A stretch of DNA of 64,000 nt, from NCBI GenBank assembly GCA_016648135.1, contig JADDOH010000148.1, positions 186,001 through 250,000 of the forward strand. Direction: 5' to 3'. Below are positions 56,200 to 64,000 of the stretch, in pieces. Numbering within the stretch: the stretch's first letter is position 1; each line of letters begins with the position of its first letter. Origin of the DNA: Agrypnia vestita (lineage: Eukaryota; Arthropoda; Insecta; Trichoptera; Phryganeidae). The notes under the pieces are model-generated. The model saw nothing but the letters and a program-made list of their open reading frames with translations, was not told the DNA's origin and did no database searches. The translations under genes were made by a program, and so were the position numbers.

Positions 56200-56560
56200 G
56201 ATGGAGTTGTGAAGTTATTTGTAGCCTCGCGTGTATTAGAAAGCCCGGGTATTTGGAGTGCTATCTGATGTGTGTTTAGCGCGTAGCCCGAGGTGGCATT
56301 AGCTCCCGCCTAACAAGAGATGTGAGGGAAACCAGTTTGATAACGGTCGGCTGTGACCTCGCCAAGGTGGGACACCACACCAGCACCGCATCGGGAGAGC
56401 TCAAATTGTACTCCGCACATGAGGAAGGGATTACTGAGACTGCCACTCAGGAAGAAGGCCCTATGAAGTACAGTGCATTGAAGATTTTCAATGGAAAGCC
56501 AGAGGGCATTAGAAATAAGAAAGTAGTCTATCACGAATGACCCAACTCAAAAATGATTAA
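56200..56560. other. Unassigned GC-richer frames
   Basis: Overlapping 72- and 74-codon frames on opposite strands (56310-56540). I recognise no domain in either. Confidence 0.25.
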
Positions 56561-56844
56561 AAATTATAAAAAAATATTTTTTTGAATATTTTATACAAAA
56601 ATAAACAAAAAATCGTTATTTATGAAAAATATATTCACTTATTCATTCATGATAAAATTATTCACGATAAAAATTGTAATGTTCTAAGCGTAATTATGCC
56701 CTTAAATGAAAAATGAAATATTGGAATAGGTCTTTATTTATGAAGGAGCGATTTATGCTGCATAAATTCTTGATAGGCTTTTAAAGTGGATGTATTACAT
56801 GTTTATATTAGCACATATACTCGTATGTATTATAGAATAGTACA

Positions 56845-56985
56845 AGAGTAGCTTCTTGGTCTAATGGTTGGTACTTGCCTAGTGTTCCAGTGGTCGCGGA
56901 TTCGAGAATCATAGCGCAGGCGTTTAGCCTAGATTGAAAATAGTAAGAATATTGATGAGACACGTATTCCGTGTACGAATTAGTA
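56845..56985 (+). repeat. tRNA-derived SINE S2, second copy
   Basis: The head GTAGCTTCTTGGTCTAATGG (A-box) and GTCGCGGATTCGAGAATC (B-box) is followed by the tail GCGTTTAGCCTAGATTGAAA, ATAGTAAGAATATTGATG and ACACGTATTCCG. Confidence 0.55.
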
Positions 56986-57009
56986 AGTACATACTATATC
57001 ATCATCATC

Positions 57010-57510
57010 ATTCGTCTTGGCTCTACAACCCCTGGTGGGTCTTGGCCTCCTCAAGAGTCTTCCTCAACTCATCTCGGTTTAGTGCCAGCTCTCTTCAGTT
57101 CAGGAGCTCCAAAGCAGATATGTCTTCGAGAACGTTGTCGTTCCATCTTAATTTTGATGCCTCAAAATTTTCCTTTCAAAAACGTCCAGTGCTCGCTCAT
57201 TTCTCTTAGTACCCACGTCTCAGCTGCGTATGTGAGAACTGGTCTAATAAGCGTGTTGTACACTAACATCTTAGTATTTCTGGACAGCAATCTAGATTTT
57301 ATCTGCTTTTGTAGGCGGAAAAAACAGCAATATGCGCTACTATGCGCTTCTGGATCTCCTCTGTAGTGTTATTGTTGCTTGTTATCAGGGATCCTAGGTA
57401 TGTAAATCTTGGTACCGTTTCAAAATTTTGACTTCCACATGAGAGAGTTAGGGTTTGTTGGGTGCATCCTACGGCCTTGTATTTGGTCTTCAGCTAATTT
57501 ACTATGAAAC
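57010..57510 (-). pseudogene. LINE post-RT fragment, another family
   Basis: Minus-strand residues across frames: QTLTLSCGSQNFETVPRF, TYLGSLITSNNNTTEEIQKR, SRLLSRNTKMLVYNTLIRPV, LTYAAETWVLREMSE. This is the FKYLG ... LYxTxIRPVxxYGxETW segment that follows the RT in many insect LINEs. Several frameshifts interrupt it. It is unlike the LINEs at 15 and 36 kb. Confidence 0.7.
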
Positions 57511-57514
57511 CCGT

Positions 57515-58655
57515 GTTTTTGGTTTCGAAAACTTTCAAGATTTATGAAGGCATTACGGGCATCTGGAGTTGCACAGAGTTGTCAACTATCAATGCTCTTA
57601 GTACATACTATATACTGTTTCGAGAAAAAGAAGTATCTAGAACATCCCGGAAGCTTTTTTATACGTCACGTGACTCCGAGAATGTACAGGAGTGGAGCTA
57701 TAAACATGCATAGCGTGGCTAATTTTTTTTCAATTCAAGCGTAAATTTCTGCCATCTCAAATTGCGATCAGCGAGCGATAAGTGATAATTTTCAGGCGGG
57801 AACATACTACAGAGTTCTCATATTCAAAAAGTGTTGTGTTTTCTATTTCCAAATAAAGTTTATCGATACCGCATTCGAACAATCGCATGCTGAAAATATT
57901 TGGCTGTTATCTGGGTCCGCTTGCAAATATTCACCTTCGAAACTTCAAATTGGCTCATCGTCCGGTGGCATGATTTTTATAGCTACGCCCCTGGCAGCGG
58001 AAGTAATTTTGGTGGCTTTTAGTTTATTCGATAGCTGTTATAAAAAGCTACCTATCGTTACAGTATCATGGGCAATATAACATTTGGTAACTTAATGAAA
58101 ATTTAATTAATTAATCAGTTGATTAATTGTTTTTATACTGCATTTTATGTGTCGTAATAAAATAGAAAAATATAAAAATGTGCTTCAATTCTTAGAGCCG
58201 GCTCTGTGTTTAACGAGAGAAGATAGTATAATTAATCGAAACTCCACATCTCTGATAAGAAAATACCAAAGGAATGGAGTCGCATCGGCGTCTTTGAAAT
58301 TTACTAACTTATTTTTTAAAATAGTATTTTAAACCCGTTGTAGGACGAGTGCGAAAGTTGTATATATAGAATATGTAGGACGATTTTGTAATAAAAATAT
58401 ATAAGATGGTTCCTTGCGTATACATTGTTTTGTAAATATCCAAAAAAAAAATTACATTACAACAAATTTAATTTAAATAATTACCTGCCGGCCGCGGCAT
58501 CACGCTTTTCAAATTTATTATAAACGAAATATTTTGTATTCGAAAAATATACATTCAGGTGCGCATATTGAATATACTTTTCTTCTTCTTCTTTTAGTCT
58601 CTCTGTTGATCTGTGATACAGAAAACTACGCCTTCTGGGATGACGAGGTCCAGCT
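57515..58655. other. No gene recognised
   Basis: AT-rich to mixed. The short frames at 57504, 57544 and 58147 are unsupported. Confidence 0.35.
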
Positions 58656-58662
58656 ATTTTTA

Positions 58663-58765
58663 ATATTCGACATAAGTTACTTTCATGATACTCCAACGTT
58701 TTACGAAAGATAGGTCAGAAATATTGAAAAAAATGCTAACTTTGATGTTACCGGTCATCTTAACT
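58663..58765. mobile_element. Foldback FB, right-arm fragment
   Basis: TTCATGATACTCCAACGTTT, GGTCAGAAATATTGAAAAA and CTAACTTTGATG follow the FB right-arm order. It ends close to the Penelope end at 58780. Confidence 0.6.
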
Positions 58766-58779
58766 GTTCTCGTACGTAA

Positions 58780-59060
58780 TATTTTCTAACAAAATGTTAG
58801 TTATGTTATTTTTAGTCTACCGGTTTCGAGACGTACCCGTCTCTTCGTCAGGACAACCACTACACTAGCATGTAAATACCACTACACACCACAACTATAG
58901 TATTATTCACACAATAACAAATTCCCAAATGCTCTGTTTCTCACTGCGTGTTAATCTAACCGAGAGCTAACATGCACCAAGTTTCTTGCCAAAAAATACT
59001 AATAATTGGTGGGGTGGGGGTGAGATGGGATGGAGTCTGAAGGAGTCTAATGCTTTAAAT
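58780..59060 (-). mobile_element. Penelope 3' end
   Basis: On the minus strand a C-rich tract (CTCACCCCCACCCCACCAAT) precedes ~150 bp of sequence with TAGTGTAGTGGTTGT and then the hammerhead-like motif at 58815-58854. No endonuclease coding remains. Confidence 0.5.
58815..58854 (-). ncRNA. Hammerhead ribozyme-like motif
   Basis: GTC (stem I), CTGACGA, A, GAGACG-GGTA-CGTCTC (6-bp stem II), GAA, ACCGGT (A-T, C-G, loop CG), A, GAC (stem I). The core is complete. Confidence 0.65.
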
Positions 59061-59064
59061 ATTA

Positions 59065-59690
59065 ATAATATAATATTTTCTATTCAAAATTGCTGTGACA
59101 CGTTTATATAAAATAACTTACTTAAAAATCATCTTCTATAATGCATATCAAACGCTACATTCAAATATAACTTAAATGGCATATTTATTAGGAGGAAGTA
59201 AGAAAAAAAAAAGTCAACAATTTTTTTTCTGATTGCTCGCTGATCAAAAGTTTTGTGTTCCGTACAGTACATACTTGTACGCCTGCAGTAGTAGTTGATG
59301 AATTCGCGCTCTCGTATTGTTTTCGGTTCGCCTTTGCGAAATGCATTCACTGCAATGCACTGCTTTATCTTCTCATTGTTGCGCTCGCAGAGGTGAATGC
59401 CAGACAAAGACTTGGCAACCTGCCACGAGATAATTACGCGAAGGTGCGAAGTGTGAGGCCGCGTTCTTTCGCGGATTTACCTTTTCCTCTTCTTCTAAAC
59501 ATGCTCTTTGTTTCGTTTCATAATGAAAAGAGCATCGCACACGACTTTTTGCGGTAGATTTGTTTTCTTACAATTGTTCATTCCAAGTGAAACGGAACTA
59601 AAAAGTATCTTGGAGGTCTCCCAAGACACGCAAGATTAAATCCTCGAGTACCTGAAGATTGGGCGAGTTTCTTCCCGCTAGACCTGATAC
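59065..59690. other. No gene recognised
   Basis: Two opposed frames (92 codons minus, 100 codons plus) overlap at 59129-59557 with no known domain. Confidence 0.3.
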
Positions 59691-59692
59691 CA

Positions 59693-59727
59693 GTTCAATG
59701 TATTACCGCCCTCGTAATACATTGAAC
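59693..59727. repeat. Perfect 14-bp hairpin
   Basis: GTTCAATGTATTAC, a 7-base loop CGCCCTC, and the exact inverse GTAATACATTGAAC. It lies just before a SINE-like GGGTTC box. Confidence 0.7.
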
Positions 59728-59935
59728 CCGGGGTTCTGGGTTCATTTCACGGTGAGGTAAATTGTATTTTTTTTTATGCTTACACAGGCCAAGCGGCCCA
59801 ATCAGCGAAACAGATCATAAAACACTTGAGTAAATCAAATAGAATAAGTGTGACCTCACCGGGAATGGAACCCGGAACCCTCAGTGTGCCATGCGGAAAT
59901 CAGCGTCATGCCCACTGGTGTACCAGGGCCGCTTT
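59727..59935. repeat. tRNA-derived SINE S3, tail-to-tail pair
   Basis: A minus-strand head at 59846-59935 has TGGTACACCAGTGGGCATGA (A-box) and GGGTTCCATTCCCGGTGAGG (B-box). A plus-strand B-box fragment GGGTTCATTTCACGGTGAGG lies at about 59737. The shared tail sequence lies between them. Confidence 0.5.
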
Positions 59936-60027
59936 TTAAGACATATTCAACGTTTTTAATACATAACAGAAAATTTTATTTATTATATTTTATTTTATTT
60001 TTAATTTAATTTAAAATATTACTTATA

Positions 60028-61143
60028 TTAGGTCCTTACATATGAAATTGGCGTTTAGTATGGGAGGAACATAAAGCCGATTTTTTTTTATTATAATATT
60101 TTTATTTAATCAAAGTATGTACCATTGCTATCTATGCACTTTTGCCATCTCATAGGTAGTTCATCGATCCCTTTACTAAAAAAACCATTCGGACGGGAAT
60201 CAATAAAATCTTTGAAGGCGGTTTGGACTGCCCCATCGGAGTTGAATTTTTTCCTTTACAAGAAGTTATCCAAATTTCGAAAAAAAATGGTAATCTGTTG
60301 GGGCAAGGTCCGGAGAGTACGGTGGATGTCTTAGACATTCCAATTGAAGCTCCTCTAATTTGGTAGCCGTCTGTTGTGCAGTGTGTGGTCTAGCGTTATC
60401 ATGAAGCAGCAGTGTCCTATAGCGATTAACCAGCCTCGGTTGTTTAGCAGCTATCTTTTCCATCATGGTTTGCAGTTGCTGACAATAGACATCTGCCGTA
60501 ATCATATGGCCAGATTTAAGATTTAAAATCCCTTCATTATTGTGCTGGTTGAGTAATGCAACGCAGCAGTCAACGCGCGTTTGTTGATTTGCTTCACTCA
60601 ATGCGTGAGGTACCCACCTTTCATGCTTTTTCACCTTACCAATTTGCTTCAAGTGGATTAAAACAGTTTTATCACTAACACCGCAGCCTGCAGCTAACTC
60701 GAATGTGGTTTGCGATGGATCCGCTTCCACAATAGCCTTCAATTCTTCATTATATACTTTGGTCTCCGGCCGTCCACGGGGCTTGTTCTGCAGGTCGAAA
60801 TTTCCAGAACGAAAACGTTGGAACCAAAAACGCACCGTGTTTTCTTTAGCGGCACCGTCGCCATACACATCATTAATCCTTCGAGCCGTTTCTGCAGCAC
60901 TGGTGCCACGGTGGAACTCGTACTCATAAATAACGCGATATTTCAAGTTTTTCATTTTGTAAACTGAGTGACGCAAAGAAAAAAACAATTGAGGAAAAAA
61001 CAAATGAATTATAATTTTCAAAACACAAATACATGAGTAAATAGCTGTATAAATTTGGATTTGGAATTCTTAACCAAAGAGAAGATATTTGAGATCAAAT
61101 TTGCCAGTACGACAAAACATCAATTTCATATGTAAGGACCTAA
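60028..61143 (-). mobile_element. Mariner element, copy 2 (1116 bp)
   Basis: Same ends as copy 1: TTAGGTCCTTACATATGAAA on the left and, on the right, the inverse with two changes (AAACATCAATTTCATATGTA). Flanked by TA at 60026-60027 and 61144-61145. It has the same internal transposase deletion as copy 1 and very few other differences, so the two diverged recently. It has the same orientation, 6.3 kb away. Confidence 0.9.
60106..60955 (-). pseudogene. Mariner transposase, deleted and frameshifted
   Basis: Identical in plan to the protein of copy 1: start MKNLKYR, HTH half, WVPHALSE (HEL changed to HAL), the same GILN-LKSGH junction without the first catalytic Asp, LLHDNARPH and SPDLAPTDYHFF. 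An A-run (60280-60287) has eight A where copy 1 has seven, which shifts the frame right after DYHFF and ends the frame at 229 codons from this start. The remaining C-terminus (to the stop at 60106) is still visible in another frame. Confidence 0.85.
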
Positions 61144-61207
61144 TATATTCAAGAACACATTCATATAAATTGTAATTTTTCAGAACAAAGTTCTGCGAGA
61201 TTTTTTA

Positions 61208-61432
61208 AAACCAAATTAATTAATCAATTAGACAGACATACAGAAAAATCTAATTCAGGAAAAAATATTAGGCTACTACTGGGACACGAACCCAGGTCAC
61301 CTCCTTTCCGGGGCCGGTGCTCTGACCACTAAGCTATAGTAGTCTTCTATCCCAGTAGCAGCCTAATATTTTTTCGTGAATTAGATTTTTCTGTATGTCT
61401 TTCTAATTGATTAATTAATTTGGTTTAAAAAA
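61208..61432. mobile_element. Palindromic repeat with embedded tRNA-like sequence (unit X)
   Basis: Arms of ~80 bp (61210-61288 and 61355-61432) are inverted with about three mismatches, with AATTAATTAATCAATTAGA, ACATACAGAAAAATCTAATT and AAAAAATATTAGGCT. Between and partly within them, on the minus strand, is a tRNA-like sequence: GACTACTATAGCTTAGTGG, AGAGCACC and a perfect T-arm CTGGG-TTCGTGT-CCCAG, ending AGTAGCC. The anticodon arm is poor, so this is not a working tRNA gene. Confidence 0.65.
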
Positions 61433-61439
61433 TAAAATA

Positions 61440-62660
61440 TTACTGTTTAGAAATATAGTCGAACATTCCAATAACAAGTGTCTTCGGCTTGCTCTAGTAA
61501 CATGCATACATTTATTGTATTAATGCAATACGATCATGTACGGTTTGGCACAAGTCCTGCACAGCGATTAGGCGTGTAAAGTGCAAGTGGCGAACAAGCA
61601 AACAAAATAAAATTGGCCATAATTATTGATGCAGAGTAACATGAACATCGCAAACTTAACGACGAGTTTTGCGGTTGTTATGCCTAAGAGAATTATCGTA
61701 AATAAAGAATTGATAGATTCTAGGGGTTCTGAAAAGAATACAATAATGTCAATAATTTATTTTCAATTTGCTTAGAAATTTTAAAATATGGTTAGATACT
61801 GTTTAATATTATTAGTAGCATCATTGTATTTAGTCATCACTTGTTGATGAATTAGATGTTGTTCCGAACTCAGTTTGAAGTAATGATTATAATAATTTAT
61901 TTCCTCGGAAAATGAATTTTTAATATTTATTTTATATTTTATAACACATTATTTAACAAAGTACATAATCTTCTTGTAACGGAAAATGTATGGAACATAT
62001 TTATAAACATACCATATTGAAAAAAAAAATATTTCGGTTAGGTTAGGTTTACTGTTCATCTTTATTGTATAATAATGAATCTATACCTTTTTTATATCAT
62101 ATATGTATAATATTATTTATTATAAACATTATCCTCATTTACGGATAAATCTTATCTCACTGTCATAATTTTTTTTTATTAAAAAACTTAAAATTTAATT
62201 CGGGTGGTTCCGAAACCATTTGATGTTCCCAAAAACATAGTGGTATAAACCAAGTTAATTTGTGTTTAATTTGCAATGAATTATCATAAAGGAATAGCTG
62301 ATTAAAACAGTACATAAAATTTCAATAAAAAAAATATTTCGATGGTCTCTGCGTACTGTCGAATCTGCAAATATTCTATTTTCGTTTTGTTATCTAAAAT
62401 TATCCAATTTACTCTATATTTTCTGATGATGTTAAAAAAAGTTCAAATTTCTTTTACACTTGGAAAGAGAATTGAACTTTTTTTAACATTGTCTGAAAAT
62501 ATAGATCGAATTATATAGTTTAAAATATTATAGTAAAAGGAAAATTGAATTTTTGCACAATCGTTAGTAGACGTAGGAACTATTTTTTTTCGTAATTGAG
62601 GGAATGGTTTTCATTTATCTGACGCGTTGTATTTTCTTAAGTTCTAATGTTACCTTTTCC
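61440..62660. other. Intron-like, no gene recognised
   Basis: AT-rich sequence leading up to the splice acceptor at 62677. GTTAAAAAAAGTTCAA and TTGAACTTTTTTTAAC near 62440-62490 form a local inverted repeat. No coding signal is seen. Confidence 0.4.
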
Positions 62661-62677
62661 ATTGTGCCCGATGCCAG

Positions 62678-62811
62678 CAGTGGACCTCGGGCAGAACCTG
62701 GTCCAGGATGCTTTCGTCATCGCCGTGGAGCAGCAGGCCAGGGAGAGGCTGGAGAGACTGTCGGCTCTCAAGAGGATCAAGCCGGTCGACATGTCGGAGC
62801 TCGCCATACAG
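62678..62811 (+). CDS. Internal coding exon of a host gene (unidentified; AKAP-like helix)
   Basis: The exon stands out by GC content in an AT-rich intron. Acceptor: pyrimidine-rich TTACCTTTTCCATTG, then GCCAG|CAG|TGG, so the exon starts at 62678 or 62681. Donor: ATACAG|GTGAGC at 62811. The frame, VDLGQNLVQDAFVIAVEQQA then RERLERLSALKRIKPVDMSE and LAIQ, ends in phase 0. The first part is an amphipathic helix spaced like the PKA RII-binding helix of A-kinase anchoring proteins (L-x3-LV-x2-A-x3-AV). The gene itself is not identified. Exons upstream and downstream are not in view except the possible 5' exon at 3.1-3.7 kb. Confidence 0.65.
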
Positions 62812-62814
62812 GTG

Positions 62815-63285
62815 AGCCATGCAATTTCATTACATCAAAAATTATTTATCCTTTACCAACACGACTGCGGGTCTAAGATTAGTACTAATGTGTTATTTTA
62901 GGATACAATGTTAATTACCACTAATTTATTTTTCGGGACCTTTCCAAAATTTTATCTTCTGAGATGATGTGATTTAATTTTTTTTTTATCGTAACTCCAA
63001 TATAGGATTTTTTTTGAGGTATAGAACTTTAAAATGAAATAAAACACATAAATGATTTTATTGGAAACATAATTTTATGCAATTAGTCTTTAGATGTAGG
63101 TATTTTTTAGAATTTTTTTTGGAATTGCAACTTACAATTGAAGCTTACAATGCTTGAAGATGTTTTACAAAGAAAAAGATTAAAACATTTGAATAATATC
63201 TGCTCCATACATCTATTAATCGCTTACAATAATATCTATAAAATTACTTACTTAAAGGTGATGTATTAAAGAAAACACATTCTAA
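62815..63285. other. Intron-like, no gene recognised
   Basis: AT-rich sequence after the donor at 62812. TTAAAGGTGATGTATT at 63255 reappears at 63698 on the other side of the tRNA-like units. Confidence 0.4.
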
Positions 63286-63289
63286 TTGT

Positions 63290-63530
63290 GAAGTTGCAAT
63301 TTCAGAACAAAGTTCTGTGAATTATTAAACAATTTTTTTCAACAGACATACAGAAAAAATCAAATTAACGAAAAAATATTTTAACCGCTACCGGGATTCG
63401 AACACGGACCTCCATTCTATCCGAGAATGGCGCGTTATCCAATTTCGCCATAGCGGTCTGATAAGTTAACGAAAATTGTTCAACATTATATGTAGTCTCT
63501 TTTTAATTGATTAACATTTTTATTCCATTT
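63290..63530. mobile_element. Palindromic repeat with embedded tRNA-like sequence (unit Y1)
   Basis: The left arm (TCAGAACAAAGTTCTGTGA, ACAGACATACAGAAAAA, TTAACGAAAAAATATTTTAA) is of the same kind as the left flank of unit X. The centre, on the minus strand, is a tRNA-Arg-like GACCGCTATGGCGAAATTGG, ATAACGCGCC, TGTTCGAATCCCGG, AGCGGTT. The right side has a decayed inverse arm (TTAACGAAAATTG, TTTAATTGATTAACA). The anticodon arm is atypical, so it is probably a pseudo-tRNA. Confidence 0.6.
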
Positions 63531-63576
63531 TTAAAGCAATCAACTTTTTATAATGCAATAGTCACAAATAACGGAT

Positions 63577-63705
63577 AACGCGCCATTCTCGGATAGAATG
63601 GAGGTCCGTGTTCGAATCCCGGTAGCGGTTAAAAATTTTTTTCGTTAATTTGATTTTTTCAGTAGGTCTTTTCTAATTGATTAATAAAAATTATTTAAAG
63701 GTGAT
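63577..63705 (+). mobile_element. tRNA-like repeat, partial plus-strand copy (unit Y2)
   Basis: GGATAACGCGCCATTCTCGG through GTTCGAATCCCGGTAGCGGT and the tail TTCGTTAATTTGATTTTTTC, TCTAATTGATTAATAAAAAT is the near-exact inverse of the left part of Y1. The first ~20 bases of the tRNA are missing. Confidence 0.6.
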
Positions 63706-63711
63706 GTGTTT

Positions 63712-63790
63712 AGTGTGTATATATGCGTGTGTGTATATATGTGTGTATGTATGCGTTTGCGTGTGTGTGTGTGTGTGTGTGTGTGTACGT
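63712..63790. repeat. (GT)n microsatellite
   Basis: Alternating GT with GTATATAT and GCGTTTGC interruptions. The short frames on both strands across it are artefacts. Confidence 0.85.
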
Positions 63791-64000
63791 GTGTTGTACG
63801 TTGGTTTTAAGCCTATGATACATTATTTTAAGTTTTTGCTGAAGAATATATTTAGTACCTGCAAATAAGTCTATGTCAAGGGAATTCTCGTACTGCAAGA
63901 ATATTTATGATTCTACTGATAACCAAGTTTTTTGCGGCCTGAGTTTTATATTTTTTACATACAATGCTACAGAAAGGTGACTAAAGTGTGGAATTGGATT

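Noticed and set aside
61262..61340. Functional tRNA gene
   Set aside because: A- and B-boxes are good, but the anticodon stem does not pair and the sequence lies inside a palindromic repeat.
63395..63470. Functional tRNA-Arg gene
   Set aside because: The acceptor arm and T-loop look good, but the anticodon arm does not give a proper 7-base loop with T33, the T-stem has a mismatch, and it sits inside a repeat present twice.
63677..63898. Frames rich in CV or TH dipeptides
   Set aside because: Translations of the (GT)n microsatellite.

Overview
This 64 kb window is AT-rich eukaryotic DNA, almost certainly from an insect. It contains mariner/Tc1 elements, RTE- and CR1-like LINEs, Penelope-like elements (PLEs), small Helitrons, a hAT-type MITE, tRNA-derived SINEs and many AT-rich palindromic repeats. 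There is no bacterial gene organisation, and I saw no rRNA or CRISPR array. The order of insect is not resolved. Nearly all long open frames are transposon remnants or their shadows. Two stretches look like host gene: a CpG-rich region ending in a good splice donor (about 3060-3664, plus strand, probable promoter and 5' exon) and a GC-rich exon with consensus splice sites at 62678-62811 (plus strand). The simplest reading is that most of the window is one very large repeat-filled intron, but that link is inference. || Layout. 0-9 kb: LINE 3' fragments, a perfect 16-bp hairpin, a ~545-bp palindromic foldback element, the CpG island, two abutting short Helitrons and a 143-bp MITE. 9-24 kb: hammerhead-like and Penelope GIY-YIG remnants, a tandem repeat, an RTE LINE, a CpG-rich island, a second short Helitron, a palindromic MITE, and an RTE LINE interrupted by a hAT MITE with an 8-bp target duplication. 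23-25 kb: two inverted-arm Penelope 3' ends, one with a perfect pair of opposed hammerhead motifs. 27-38 kb: mariner relics, a heat-shock-element promoter module, tandem repeats, foldback copies and two larger LINE fragments. 38-46 kb: a 21-bp minisatellite, a cluster of one interspersed repeat, a Penelope end with a hammerhead motif, and an LTR-like heat-shock promoter. 47-59 kb: more LINE and Penelope pieces, inverted Penelope ends, and a mariner with an in-frame internal deletion. 60-64 kb: a second mariner with the same deletion, two palindromic repeats each carrying a different tRNA-like sequence, and the host exon. || How the parts relate. The two mariners carry an identical deletion that removes the first catalytic aspartate, so a defective copy was probably mobilised by an intact source elsewhere. 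The Penelope ends repeatedly occur as inverted pairs with self-cleaving-ribozyme-like cores. The short Helitrons share both ends but carry different middles. At several sites one element is inserted in another (hAT MITE in LINE, mariner between a Penelope end and a SINE, Helitron against Helitron), which gives a relative order of insertions.
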